From positions 1-64,000 of the forward strand of contig VTEF01000005.1 of assembly GCA_008180335.1 (NCBI GenBank): a stretch of DNA of 64,000 nt, given 5' to 3'. A program made the position numbers and the translations under genes. Under the pieces are notes generated by a model. The model saw nothing but the letters and a program-made list of their open reading frames with translations. It made no database searches and had not been told where the DNA came from. Shown one piece after another: positions 8,103-16,432 of this stretch (positions are counted from its first letter, which is position 1; each line of letters begins with the position of its first letter). This stretch comes from Priestia megaterium (GTDB lineage: Bacteria; Bacillota; Bacilli; Bacillales; Bacillaceae_H).

Positions 8103-10063
8103 TAATGAATAAACACACCGCCTGCTTCTTCGACTATGTGTTTAGTTAAATGATAAATCATATTTAAAAATGTTTTTTCTTCATAGATTTGCTCTTGTGT
8201 TGGAATCGTTTTATGAATGAGCTGGCTTATTTTATAAGATCGATGAGCCTCAGATTCATGGTAAAGAGCTCGCCATTCTTTTTCACAATTCGTAATGAGT
8301 TCTGTCGTTAAGTAATGATGAAGCAATGTTGTAAATTGAGCTGTCATCGACTGAATAACGCGCTGCCTGTCTGTTACAGAATGATAGGAGCTCGACCAGC
8401 CCGATGAATTACTGAAAAATCGATCATAAAATGATTGTGCAATCGTGCTTGTTAAGACAGACACAAGCACTTCCCCATTTCCATTAGCAAAGTCTAAGCA
8501 CTGCCACTTCCTAATATATGGAACTGTTATTTTTTTCACTGCTTCATGAATAGCTTGCGGAATGGTAATATTTAAGTAAATAGGATGAAGCGATACTTGT
8601 TCTTCTGTTTGTTTCGGAAGTTCTAAAAAATATTGCCTTGCTTCATTAAGCGGTTGATTGTCTTCTGTTGTGCAGTTGATATTGCTCAGTAACCTTACTG
8701 TACCAGCCGTTAAATAATATTGAAGCTGTTTTTTCACATGCGGTGCCAGCGGTTTTAACGCCTGTTCAATTTTGCTAACGAGATGATGTTTCTTTGCATA
8801 GTCCGTCATACATGCTTCTGCTTTTAATAAATCACCATGTGTAAACATTACGTGCATTTTTTCGGCTTGACCGTATGTCAGTAAGTTATTCATCCATCCA
8901 ACATTCACGTCACGCAGCGCATGCTGAACAAATAGAATGGTATCTGCTTTTGAAAATGACTCGCATATTTCTTTTGTCATTTCGTATTGATCATATTCCC
9001 GAATCACAACATTTGCTTCTTGTAAAGGAATACGGACTTGAATATGATCAATCAGAGAATAACAAAGCTGGCTCTTTTCACCTTCTTTTTCAGTTGTCAT
9101 TTTATAAAGTGACGCAAAATAATGAGCACGACTTTCTGTTTTAATACGATAATGCATCGGCCAATCGTTTTCTCCGTATCCCCACTCACCATCGTAATCT
9201 CCTTTAAAGGCAGATTCAATTTGAGTCATCATCTGTTCAATGAGACTTTGACACGCTTCTTTTTCTAAAAACACCGTTTCAAAGTCTTTTTGTTCCACCT
9301 TTGCTAGCTCGGCTGCTTCTTCTGCTTCTTTTTTAATAATTTCTATATATTGTTTGAAGCTCTGTTCGCCATCATGATTCCATGGAATACTTTCGTCGCT
9401 GAAGTAACGGGGTTTATATGGAAGATCTCCAAGCAAAGATCGTATACAAAGTGGGTGTGCTGTGTGTAAAAGTTCAAACACCAAGTCATAATCAGTTCCA
9501 CCGTCACTTAGATACGCCTCTGCACTTTTTAGGATTATTTCCTCTAGTTGTCTCTTGGCGATATGGCGAGGAATGAATTGAATAATCGCTTCATAAAGCA
9601 GGTGATTCGTTGTCATATATGTCACCGAATACTTTCCATTCCTAGCGGTAAGCGGAAACTTTTCTCGTTCTGAATGAATGTACAGAAGTTGGCGGATAAA
9701 CGATGTTTTTCCGCTTCCTTTTTCACCGATGACATTTAGATAATGATAGCCTTCTTCTTTTTTAGGAAGGTCAAATAACGGCTGTTCAATGACATCATCA
9801 TCATAAAAAGCATTAACGACTCGTTCATCATATCGTGCTTTTGCCCGGCCTTTTACAGCACTTGTCCAGTATTCTTCCATGCGCAACAAGTCATTCATCT
9901 CATCAACAAGACGTGCGATTTCTTGTTCATTTTCCGTGTGCATATACCTCTTTACAAATGGATAAGAACGGCCTCTTTCATCTGTTTTAAACGGATGTTG
10001 AAACAAAATGCACCAACCGTCTCTCGCCATGGATCGACATGCTTTCGCTCTGAAAATCTTCAT
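8102..10063 (-). CDS. Large P-loop NTPase of unknown function
   Basis: 653 residues with no membrane segment or signal peptide. A Walker A motif GEKGSGKTS lies near residue 113, preceded by a charged helical N-terminal region. Further on, ADTILFVQHAL and HVMFTHGDLLKAE (around residue 410) resemble the hydrophobic strand plus TxxD specificity motif of septin/GIMAP/dynamin-like GTPases, so a GTPase is possible. The C-terminal third is helical with no motif I know. AAGGAG precedes the ATG. Single gene with its own terminator; no neighbour hints at its role. I cannot assign a named family. Confidence 0.7.
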   Translation of the reverse strand: MKIFRAKACRSMARDGWCILFQHPFKTDERGRSYPFVKRYMHTENEQEIARLVDEMNDLLRMEEYWTSAVKGRAKARYDERVVNAFYDDDVIEQPLFDLPKKEEGYHYLNVIGEKGSGKTSFIRQLLYIHSEREKFPLTARNGKYSVTYMTTNHLLYEAIIQFIPRHIAKRQLEEIILKSAEAYLSDGGTDYDLVFELLHTAHPLCIRSLLGDLPYKPRYFSDESIPWNHDGEQSFKQYIEIIKKEAEEAAELAKVEQKDFETVFLEKEACQSLIEQMMTQIESAFKGDYDGEWGYGENDWPMHYRIKTESRAHYFASLYKMTTEKEGEKSQLCYSLIDHIQVRIPLQEANVVIREYDQYEMTKEICESFSKADTILFVQHALRDVNVGWMNNLLTYGQAEKMHVMFTHGDLLKAEACMTDYAKKHHLVSKIEQALKPLAPHVKKQLQYYLTAGTVRLLSNINCTTEDNQPLNEARQYFLELPKQTEEQVSLHPIYLNITIPQAIHEAVKKITVPYIRKWQCLDFANGNGEVLVSVLTSTIAQSFYDRFFSNSSGWSSSYHSVTDRQRVIQSMTAQFTTLLHHYLTTELITNCEKEWRALYHESEAHRSYKISQLIHKTIPTQEQIYEEKTFLNMIYHLTKHIVEEAGGVFIH

Positions 10064-10199
10064 CCTTTTCTCCTTCTTTCCATAACATAATCATATTTGA
10101 AATGTATGGTGAAAAGTAGGACTGTATGTCTATGATTTTTATAATTTAGAGAAGGACTTTTCTTACAAATAGCGAAATTCTTTTAAAGAGGTGATGGAG

Positions 10200-10793
10200 A
10201 TGTTGACAAAGATTATTAAAGGCAGCATACCAGCAAATAAAAAGAGTTCGTTTTCTTATACGCAGCAGCATTGGGCTGCGCTTGCACATGTAGACGGTTT
10301 TATTGGTCAATTAGGAGGATGGAATGTTGAGGATGAAACCGATGCATGCATCATCGGACTTTGGGATAGTGAGGACTCGTATCAAGAGTTTATGAAGCAA
10401 ACTCACGATTCGATTTTTTATAGCAGCAAACAAGATCAAACCTATACGACACTGGATGTTTCAATCTCAAACCCTTCTCGATTTATAGGCGGGCGCTATA
10501 ATTACTACCGCAGCAGTGCAATTGAAAGTCGTTATTTGGTTAAAACAGAGATTGAAGTTGACTTTTATGACCAAGCTGATCTTGATATTATGGTACAGAG
10601 CTTGGTTAATCCGTCCTATCGCTGTTTATCACATGTCGTGGCACCGCTTAGTCATAATAAAATGACTATTTTTACCCTATACGGATCTGCATGTCCGACA
10701 AAAACGGTGGATACATTTGTACATCCGAATGTTTTACAAGCATCACAATACATATATCAATTAGAACCCAATTGGCATGTTTTATCGAGTTAA
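10200..10793 (+). CDS. DUF4937 (YdbC-like) protein
   Basis: 197-residue cytoplasmic protein. The first half resembles Bacillus YdbC (DUF4937), an antibiotic-monooxygenase-like ferredoxin-fold domain, with HWAALAHVDGFIGQLGGW and CIIGLWDSEDSYQEFM as the recognisable blocks; the second half may be a further copy of the same fold. Start at 10200 is supported by AAAGAGGTGA; GTG 10191 and ATG 10194 overlap that site. Biochemical function unknown. Confidence 0.7.
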   Translation: MLTKIIKGSIPANKKSSFSYTQQHWAALAHVDGFIGQLGGWNVEDETDACIIGLWDSEDSYQEFMKQTHDSIFYSSKQDQTYTTLDVSISNPSRFIGGRYNYYRSSAIESRYLVKTEIEVDFYDQADLDIMVQSLVNPSYRCLSHVVAPLSHNKMTIFTLYGSACPTKTVDTFVHPNVLQASQYIYQLEPNWHVLSS

Positions 10794-10834
10794 AAAATAG
10801 AAGCTTGGCTGATCGCCATTAGCTTCTATTTTTT
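10793..10834. terminator. Bidirectional terminator
   Basis: AAAATAGAAGCT / AGCTTCTATTTT stem with A and T flanks. It overlaps the last codons of rpiA on the other strand. Confidence 0.8.
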
Positions 10835-11493
10835 ATGACTTGTACCTCTTTCCTGCGGACAGTAATCACTTCATTTGTCATATTTACAAACAATCCATTT
10901 TCAACTACACCCGGGATCATATTTAACTGTTGTTCCAAAGTGTTTGGATCTTTAAGCTGCTGGAAGTGACAATCTAAAATATAGTTTCCGTTATCCGTAA
11001 TAAAAGGTGTGTGGTCTTCAAGTAAGCGAAGTTGTGGCACACACCCGAACTCTCGAATATGCTTTGCCGTCATTTCCCAGCCGAATCGGACAACTTCAAC
11101 TGGCAGCGGGAAAGCGCCAAGCACAGGTACCATTTTTTTAGAATCCGCTACTACAATAAAACGTTTTGCTGCACGGGCAATGATTTTTTCGCGTAGCAGA
11201 GCCCCTCCTCCGCCTTTAATTAAGGAGAAGTGTTCATCTACTTCATCTGCGCCATCAATGGCTACATCGATATACTCAACATCTGCTAATGTGACAAGAG
11301 GAATATTCAGCTGCCGTGCTAATTCTTCTGTTTGCTTAGAAGTCGGAATGCCTTTTATACACAAGCCGTTTTTAACTCGTTCTCCAAGCTTTAACATTGT
11401 ATAATAAACAGTCGAACCTGTACCAAGACCAACAATCATATCATCTTGTATAAACTCTGCTGCTTTTTCACCTACCGCTTGTTTTTCAATCAT
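10819..11493 (-). CDS. rpiA: Ribose-5-phosphate isomerase A
   Basis: Interconverts ribose 5-phosphate and ribulose 5-phosphate in the non-oxidative pentose phosphate pathway. 224 residues, the usual length. The RpiA signatures are all present: GLGTGSTVYY near residue 21, AIDGADEVD near 80, and KGGGGALLREKI containing the catalytic Lys/Glu region. AAGGAGGG lies 9 bases before the ATG. Bacillus subtilis relies on an RpiB-type enzyme, so the A-type here is of mild interest. Single gene. Confidence 0.95.
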   Translation of the reverse strand: MIEKQAVGEKAAEFIQDDMIVGLGTGSTVYYTMLKLGERVKNGLCIKGIPTSKQTEELARQLNIPLVTLADVEYIDVAIDGADEVDEHFSLIKGGGGALLREKIIARAAKRFIVVADSKKMVPVLGAFPLPVEVVRFGWEMTAKHIREFGCVPQLRLLEDHTPFITDNGNYILDCHFQQLKDPNTLEQQLNMIPGVVENGLFVNMTNEVITVRRKEVQVIKNRS

Positions 11494-11621
11494 AGGCCAA
11501 GCCCTCCTTTTCGTTATTGTACCCGTTTACATAATAAACCAAAACTTCCCTCTTACATTTTCTGACAGAAGTATAAGTAAACCAAAGTTTCTCAGCTATT
11601 CTCCGGTCATGCTTTTTCTCT

Positions 11622-11954
11622 TTAATTATACGCCCTCGCCGTAGATGCTGGTGAAAAACGCACACGATATGTAATGCCCAGTTCTTTTTCTAACTGCTCT
11701 GTTAATGCTTTTCCTCTTTTATTATGCAGCTGCTCCATTTCAATACCATTTTCAATAAGCGTATCCGTCTCCCAATCAAACCATGCACCGTAATCACCAG
11801 CCCATTCAGTTAATTGTTCCTGCAGCTCTGTGGATAAACAGAAATTCTCTACTTCATAATTACAGCCGCACTCGCTGCACCAAATCGGGTCCGCTCCCAC
11901 ATCGCCTTCAACCTTTAAAGTAGCCGTCTTGCCATTTTCACAAAAGCATTTCAT
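11622..11954 (-). CDS. Small Cys-rich protein, unknown
   Basis: 110 residues. The N-terminal third has a zinc-ribbon-like arrangement (CFC near residue 3 and CSECGCN near 27), the rest is acidic and probably helical. I do not know the family; a metal-binding regulatory or adaptor role is only a guess. Start at 11954 is preceded by GAGGGAAGG; an upstream ATG at 11972 has no clear site. Confidence 0.55.
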   Translation of the reverse strand: MKCFCENGKTATLKVEGDVGADPIWCSECGCNYEVENFCLSTELQEQLTEWAGDYGAWFDWETDTLIENGIEMEQLHNKRGKALTEQLEKELGITYRVRFSPASTARAYN

Positions 11955-12244
11955 TCCTTCCCTCAACTCCATCTCGTTATAATATAAAAAAACAAATTTA
12001 CAGATTTAATTGCAACGCTGATGTCCATCTATTCTACAACATCAAAGAGATAATAAATTATTAATTAAATCCAAAGCTCTCACACAAAAATATCGATCAC
12101 TGTACATAGCATTGTTACATCAGAGTCTCTTGACTATGGAAATCCGGCTCTAGTTATAACAAAAGTGGAATAAATATTTAAACCTTGAAAGTAAAAGATA
12201 CTCACATGCAGTTCCTCTTCTTATAAGATACTTGGAAAATAGAA
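11955..12244. other. Intergenic, nothing recognised
   Basis: About 290 AT-rich bases between the Cys-rich gene and the prsA terminator. No supported open frame, hairpin or RNA motif. Confidence 0.5.
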
Positions 12245-12279
12245 AAAAGAACATCTTCCAAGTAAGGAGATGTTCTTTT
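12245..12279 (-). terminator. prsA terminator
   Basis: AAAAGAACATCT / AGATGTTCTTTT stem followed on the minus strand by TTTTTT, about 100 bases downstream of the prsA stop. Confidence 0.8.
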
Positions 12280-12375
12280 AATACAATGGAATCTCATTCA
12301 TTATTTGCTTAGTCAGTTTTCCATATCAGTTACTTAAGAGTATTCAAAGTCTAATTTGCCTCAAGAGTAAATTTT

Positions 12376-13251
12376 TTACTTTGTTTCACTGCTTTGTAAA
12401 TCGTTGAATATTTCTTCTAGGTCTTTATCTTCGATTTTTATGTCAGCTTCTTTTTGAAGTTTAGCAATCACTTCGTTAATTGACTTGGCTTTTTTTAATT
12501 TTAATTCTTTTTCAATCTGCTCTTTTTTGTCTTCAAACTTGTTTGTTTTCTTATCCTCTACTTTAATGATATGATAACCGAATTGTGATTTTACAGGATC
12601 ACTGATTTTTCCTGCTTCCATTGAAAACACAGCTTTATCAAATTCAGGAACCATTTTCCCTTTTGTAAAGTAGCCAAGCTCGCCGCCTTTGTCTTTAGAA
12701 CCAGGATCTTTTGAATATTCTTTAGCTAATTTTGCAAAGTTTTCGCCGTTATCCAGCTTAGCCTTCACTTCTTTTGCTGTTTTTTCGTCATTTACAAGAA
12801 TATGGCTCGCGTTAATTTCTACTTTATAGTTGTCTTCAAATTCTTTTTTCACATCTGCTTCAGAAACTTCAACTCCGTCTACTGCCGCTTTTTCAGCCAA
12901 TATCTCTTGTTTAACAAGCTTTTTAAAGGCTTTTTCATCCTTAATTCCCTTTTGTTTAATCGCCTGATTTAAAATTTCCTTACCACCAAACTGCTTCTCA
13001 TAATCTTTGATCTTGGCTTCAATCTCTTTATCAGTTACTTTATATTCCTTTTCAAGAAGCATGGTATCAACCATTTGTTTTAAAACTTGTTCACCAGCTT
13101 GAGTTTTTAATTCGTTATAAAACTCTTCTTTCGTAATGTCACCCGCTTTAGATTGCACAACTGCATCAGACGTAGCACCTGAGGCAGCATGACAAGCAGA
13201 AAGAGAAAGAACTCCCGCTGCCATCCCAAGAGAAAAGAACCATTTTTTCAT
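12376..13251 (-). CDS. prsA: PrsA-type foldase lipoprotein
   Basis: Membrane-anchored peptidyl-prolyl isomerase that helps secreted proteins fold outside the membrane. 291 residues. A lipoprotein signal ends in LSLSAC with the lipidated Cys at residue 20. The parvulin (PpiC) domain spans about residues 135-225 with INASHILV, KEYSKDPGSKDKGGELGYF and FGYHIIKVED; charged helical arms flank it as in other PrsA proteins. Start 13251 has CAGGAGTG at proper spacing. It lies just downstream of the secreted glucanases, which are plausible clients, but it has its own terminator. Confidence 0.92.
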   Translation of the reverse strand: MKKWFFSLGMAAGVLSLSACHAASGATSDAVVQSKAGDITKEEFYNELKTQAGEQVLKQMVDTMLLEKEYKVTDKEIEAKIKDYEKQFGGKEILNQAIKQKGIKDEKAFKKLVKQEILAEKAAVDGVEVSEADVKKEFEDNYKVEINASHILVNDEKTAKEVKAKLDNGENFAKLAKEYSKDPGSKDKGGELGYFTKGKMVPEFDKAVFSMEAGKISDPVKSQFGYHIIKVEDKKTNKFEDKKEQIEKELKLKKAKSINEVIAKLQKEADIKIEDKDLEEIFNDLQSSETK

Positions 13252-13376
13252 CGAAAACACTCCTGCTATATGTTTATTTTTTAACAATGTCTGTTACTAT
13301 AATGTTAGCTTCAAAAAAGTTGCCTGCATCTCGTCCCCTTAGACTGTATAAGATTATGGCATAAAGTTTCTTAATA

Positions 13377-15188
13377 TTATTGGTCATACTCGATCACAAC
13401 CATATCCCAATATTTAAGACTTGGAAGTGTAAATGTCACCTTGTTATTCTCTTGTTTAAAATCAAGAGAGATCGGCATACCGCTTTGTTTGTCCGGTGAA
13501 GCCGTCCAAATTTTCTTTATCATTTGATTATCTTCAAGTTGAACCGTCAATTTTTCACGTTGTTGAGGTTCTGCTTGAGTTGCATTTGTATCGCGCCATT
13601 CTAATGTTGTAGCATCAAAGAAGTTGATAAAGTGAATGATTTTTTTATTCTCTCTTTGCTTCGCAAAACTCCATATTTTTCCCTGTTCTGGCTGAGAAGA
13701 GAAATGAAACCAGTCAGGAGAATGGATGGTAACAGGAACCTCTTGCAGGTTATCACGAAGCAAGTTTTCATAAGCCACCAGAAAATCATAATAATGCAAG
13801 AGTTTGTTTTGCAAATCTGAATTCATTTTTAAATTTTCATGCGGGAAATATTCCTTTGACAGCATGTGTTCGCCTAGTTCTAAATGAGACCCTCCGGATG
13901 CGAAAATTACGCTGTTTGCCAATAAAATACCAGGTGTGTTAAATTCTCCAGGGTTATTAGAAAATTCATAGTTCATGTACGCTGCTAAAACCGTATTATA
14001 TTTCCCCTGTGAATAAGCGTTATTTTCATCAATGATTCGTTTTAAATCATGGTAATACTTATATTGCTCCCACACTTCTGTATATAAGAAATCAACTGGC
14101 GATTTCCCAAGCTGTTTTTGCCCATATTGGTTTACTGCGTTCATTACTAAACGTTTATCCGGTATCTCTTTTTTAACATGTTCCATAAAAGGCTGAAAGG
14201 ATTCATCTAACGCTAATAGATTCCCATCGTAGTCATATACATTTCCTCGCGGACCAAGCTGATCAACATGCCAGCCATCAAAAGGAAGTGCATTATATAC
14301 ATGTTTTTGCTGGTTAATTAAATAGGTCTGCCATTCAGGATGCGCTGAATTCAATAAAAATACGTCGCTTTTCCATTCATCAGGTAAGGGATGGTAATCA
14401 TAATCATTTTTTTGTTGATCCTTAAATAAGCGCCACTCTTTCTTCACACCATCTTTTTCAGCTTCTTCAAAAGCACCGTATAATAAATTATAGGCCATCG
14501 TCTTCATGTTTCGTTGGTGAGCTAAGTCGATATAAGTTTTAATAGTTTGATATGAAGTAGGACGATTTGCAATGTCTTCCCAAGCCATTGCCGGGCGATC
14601 GTTTTCTAGTTTCATAGGTTGCTCATGTTTGTAATGCCAATCATAAAATTGTAATCCATTAATGTGATAACGATTTAATTGTGAGATAGTTGATGCCATA
14701 TCTTCATTGGACATCTCGTGAAATTTTGACAAAAATCCATATCGGGGAAATTTCGACCAATCGCTTGAAACATCGACTGCAATCGTTTGTTCATCCTTTT
14801 TAGTTTTCGATTCAAACTGTACTCTCACTAAATACCCTTTGAAGTCTTTTCCTGGTGCTTGCCATGTCCACTGTACCTTATTTTTTGTCATGTTTAATTC
14901 TCGTTGGGCAACAACATTATTTAGATGATAATATGTAATTTTTAAAATTCCTTGTACGTGCTTATCCGATAGTGTAGTAGTAAAATGTATCGGTTCATTT
15001 GGTCCATAAGACGATTTATCGGTTGTTATCTCTTCAATCACTTGACTTTCTTCTTTTTGAATAGTTTGGTTTTCTTCTTTTTGTAATGGTTGTTTAGGGC
15101 CAAAGAGAAACTTAGCAGCAACTGCTATAACGATTAATAGCAATAAAATAGATACCAAGATGGTTACTTTAGGTTTTTTAAAATGCAT
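13377..15188 (-). CDS. GH66 dextranase / cycloisomaltooligosaccharide-type enzyme
   Basis: Extracellular or membrane-anchored alpha-1,6-glucan-active enzyme of glycoside hydrolase family 66, 603 residues. One N-terminal hydrophobic segment (about residues 9-30) may act as an uncleaved anchor. An Ig-like domain with SYGPNEPIHF follows (about 55-140), then the (beta/alpha)8 core beginning RYGFLSKF. The family nucleophile fits Asp309 in GWHVDQLG and the acid/base Glu371 in YTEVWEQY. GH66 holds endodextranases and CITases; no CBM35 insertion typical of large CITases is evident, so endodextranase is the simpler call. Third of three minus-strand genes with a TapA-like and a GH31 gene upstream. Confidence 0.88.
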   Translation of the reverse strand: MHFKKPKVTILVSILLLLIVIAVAAKFLFGPKQPLQKEENQTIQKEESQVIEEITTDKSSYGPNEPIHFTTTLSDKHVQGILKITYYHLNNVVAQRELNMTKNKVQWTWQAPGKDFKGYLVRVQFESKTKKDEQTIAVDVSSDWSKFPRYGFLSKFHEMSNEDMASTISQLNRYHINGLQFYDWHYKHEQPMKLENDRPAMAWEDIANRPTSYQTIKTYIDLAHQRNMKTMAYNLLYGAFEEAEKDGVKKEWRLFKDQQKNDYDYHPLPDEWKSDVFLLNSAHPEWQTYLINQQKHVYNALPFDGWHVDQLGPRGNVYDYDGNLLALDESFQPFMEHVKKEIPDKRLVMNAVNQYGQKQLGKSPVDFLYTEVWEQYKYYHDLKRIIDENNAYSQGKYNTVLAAYMNYEFSNNPGEFNTPGILLANSVIFASGGSHLELGEHMLSKEYFPHENLKMNSDLQNKLLHYYDFLVAYENLLRDNLQEVPVTIHSPDWFHFSSQPEQGKIWSFAKQRENKKIIHFINFFDATTLEWRDTNATQAEPQQREKLTVQLEDNQMIKKIWTASPDKQSGMPISLDFKQENNKVTFTLPSLKYWDMVVIEYDQ

Positions 15189-15229
15189 ATCTTCTAACTC
15201 CTCATTTAAGAAACAACTTGCTTGATATA

Positions 15230-15265
15230 AAAAGAAAGGACTAGTCTAAGGCAGCCCTTTCTTTT
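15230..15265 (-). terminator. Terminator after TapA-like gene
   Basis: AAAAGAAAGG / CCTTTCTTTT stem with T-rich flank on the minus strand, between the TapA-like gene and the GH66 gene. Confidence 0.65.
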
Positions 15266-15433
15266 AACTTTTGTATATCTAAATTAACAAACCCCAACGT
15301 CCCTCTTCCTCTAGCTATGGAAAACACTCGAACTCATTGCTTAATTAACGTTTTTAAATGAATCGAGTAATCTACTTTTCTATTGCTTAATAGTCGTAAT
15401 TGGATGAGAGATACACAGGATGAAATTTACGAT

Positions 15434-16294
15434 TCATTCATTTTCTGAACGATAATCTGCATCAATAATCTTATCGACTGGATGTCCATTTTCTGTTAAT
15501 GTTTCAATACTACAGCCTAAATAAAGATCTGTCTGCCAATAACCGTTCTCCGGCAAATCAACGTGAATCGTATGTGTCCCTGGACCATAGTTGTTTGTGA
15601 TGCTATCGTAAATAGTTTGACCCTCATACGGTTTTCCGTCTTCTCCAGGTACGATTCCGTCAGGATAAACATAGCTTGAAAAACTAATCTGTACAGACCC
15701 CATGGCTTCAGGAACTGTAAATGTTGCGGTTCCGTTGTTCACGCTCGAATTAAAAAACTGATCGAGTGGACGCTGAGCCTGAATCTGTTCGTTTGAGTCC
15801 GTGTTTTCTTTAACAGTTAAAGATTCGCTCCACAACTCTCCCGCCCCTGGGTGATTAGGACGCTGATAAGCTTTAAACATATAATTTCCAGCCATAAGCG
15901 GATCTAATGGATACGTTAGTGTCTGCGTCTCGCCAGATGTTAATGGTTTAACAACTCCAGTGGCGACAACTTTTCCATTTTTAGGATTACCTGCTTCTGA
16001 CCAGAACACCTCATACGTTACTTCGCCTTGCATCGCCCTTGAATCTTCACCATTTTTTATGACAGCCGAAACGCTATCGGAATCCATGCATTTACTGATA
16101 AATGATAGGGAGCTTTTATCCCATACTGCTTTATCTTGTTTTACTGCTTGATTTTTATCTTTTTGATGGTGGGCCTTTTTCATTTGCTCCTGTTTTACTG
16201 TGTCAGCTAATATACTATGTGCAGGATATACAAATTGAATCGCCAGCAGTGATGCCGTTATAATGCCTGCAGAAATTTTGTTTATCTTTTTCAA
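15434..16294 (-). CDS. TapA-like secreted protein
   Basis: 286-residue exported protein with a cleavable signal (SLLAIQFVYPAHSILA). Residues about 55-160 match the pattern of TapA, the TasA amyloid anchoring/assembly protein: WDKSSLSF, a MQGEVTYEVFWSEAGNPKNG block, LTSGETQTLTYPLDP and GNYMFKAYQRPNHPGAGELW. The C-terminal half (about 180-286) is a separate domain with VYPDGIVPGEDGKP and GPGTHTIHVDLPENGYWQ that I do not recognise. Start is TTG at 16294 after GAGGAAG. No sipW or tasA is adjacent; the neighbours are glucanases, so a role in a surface polymer or enzyme scaffold is inference. Confidence 0.65.
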   Translation of the reverse strand: MKKINKISAGIITASLLAIQFVYPAHSILADTVKQEQMKKAHHQKDKNQAVKQDKAVWDKSSLSFISKCMDSDSVSAVIKNGEDSRAMQGEVTYEVFWSEAGNPKNGKVVATGVVKPLTSGETQTLTYPLDPLMAGNYMFKAYQRPNHPGAGELWSESLTVKENTDSNEQIQAQRPLDQFFNSSVNNGTATFTVPEAMGSVQISFSSYVYPDGIVPGEDGKPYEGQTIYDSITNNYGPGTHTIHVDLPENGYWQTDLYLGCSIETLTENGHPVDKIIDADYRSENE

Positions 16295-16341
16295 AGTGCT
16301 TCCTCATTTCGATGGTTTCAAAAAATCACATATCAATATAG

Positions 16342-16360
16342 GATAAGAAAAATTCTTATC
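16342..16360. promoter_or_regulatory. Inverted repeat upstream of TapA-like gene
   Basis: GATAAGAA-AAA-TTCTTATC, a perfect 8-bp inverted repeat about 50 bases before the TTG start, with TTGACT (minus strand, 16367-16372) next to it. A likely operator for an unknown regulator. Confidence 0.5.
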
Positions 16361-16380
16361 ATTCATAGTCAATTATTATA

Positions 16381-16410
16381 GAAGGAACTAACATTCAAGT
16401 TAGTTCCTTC
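16381..16410 (-). terminator. GH31 gene terminator-like hairpin
   Basis: 12-bp perfect stem GAAGGAACTAAC / GTTAGTTCCTTC 22 bases after the GH31 stop. The T tract is weak, so termination strength is uncertain. Confidence 0.6.
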
Positions 16411-16432
16411 CTCATGCTTTTCCATGTTCAAA

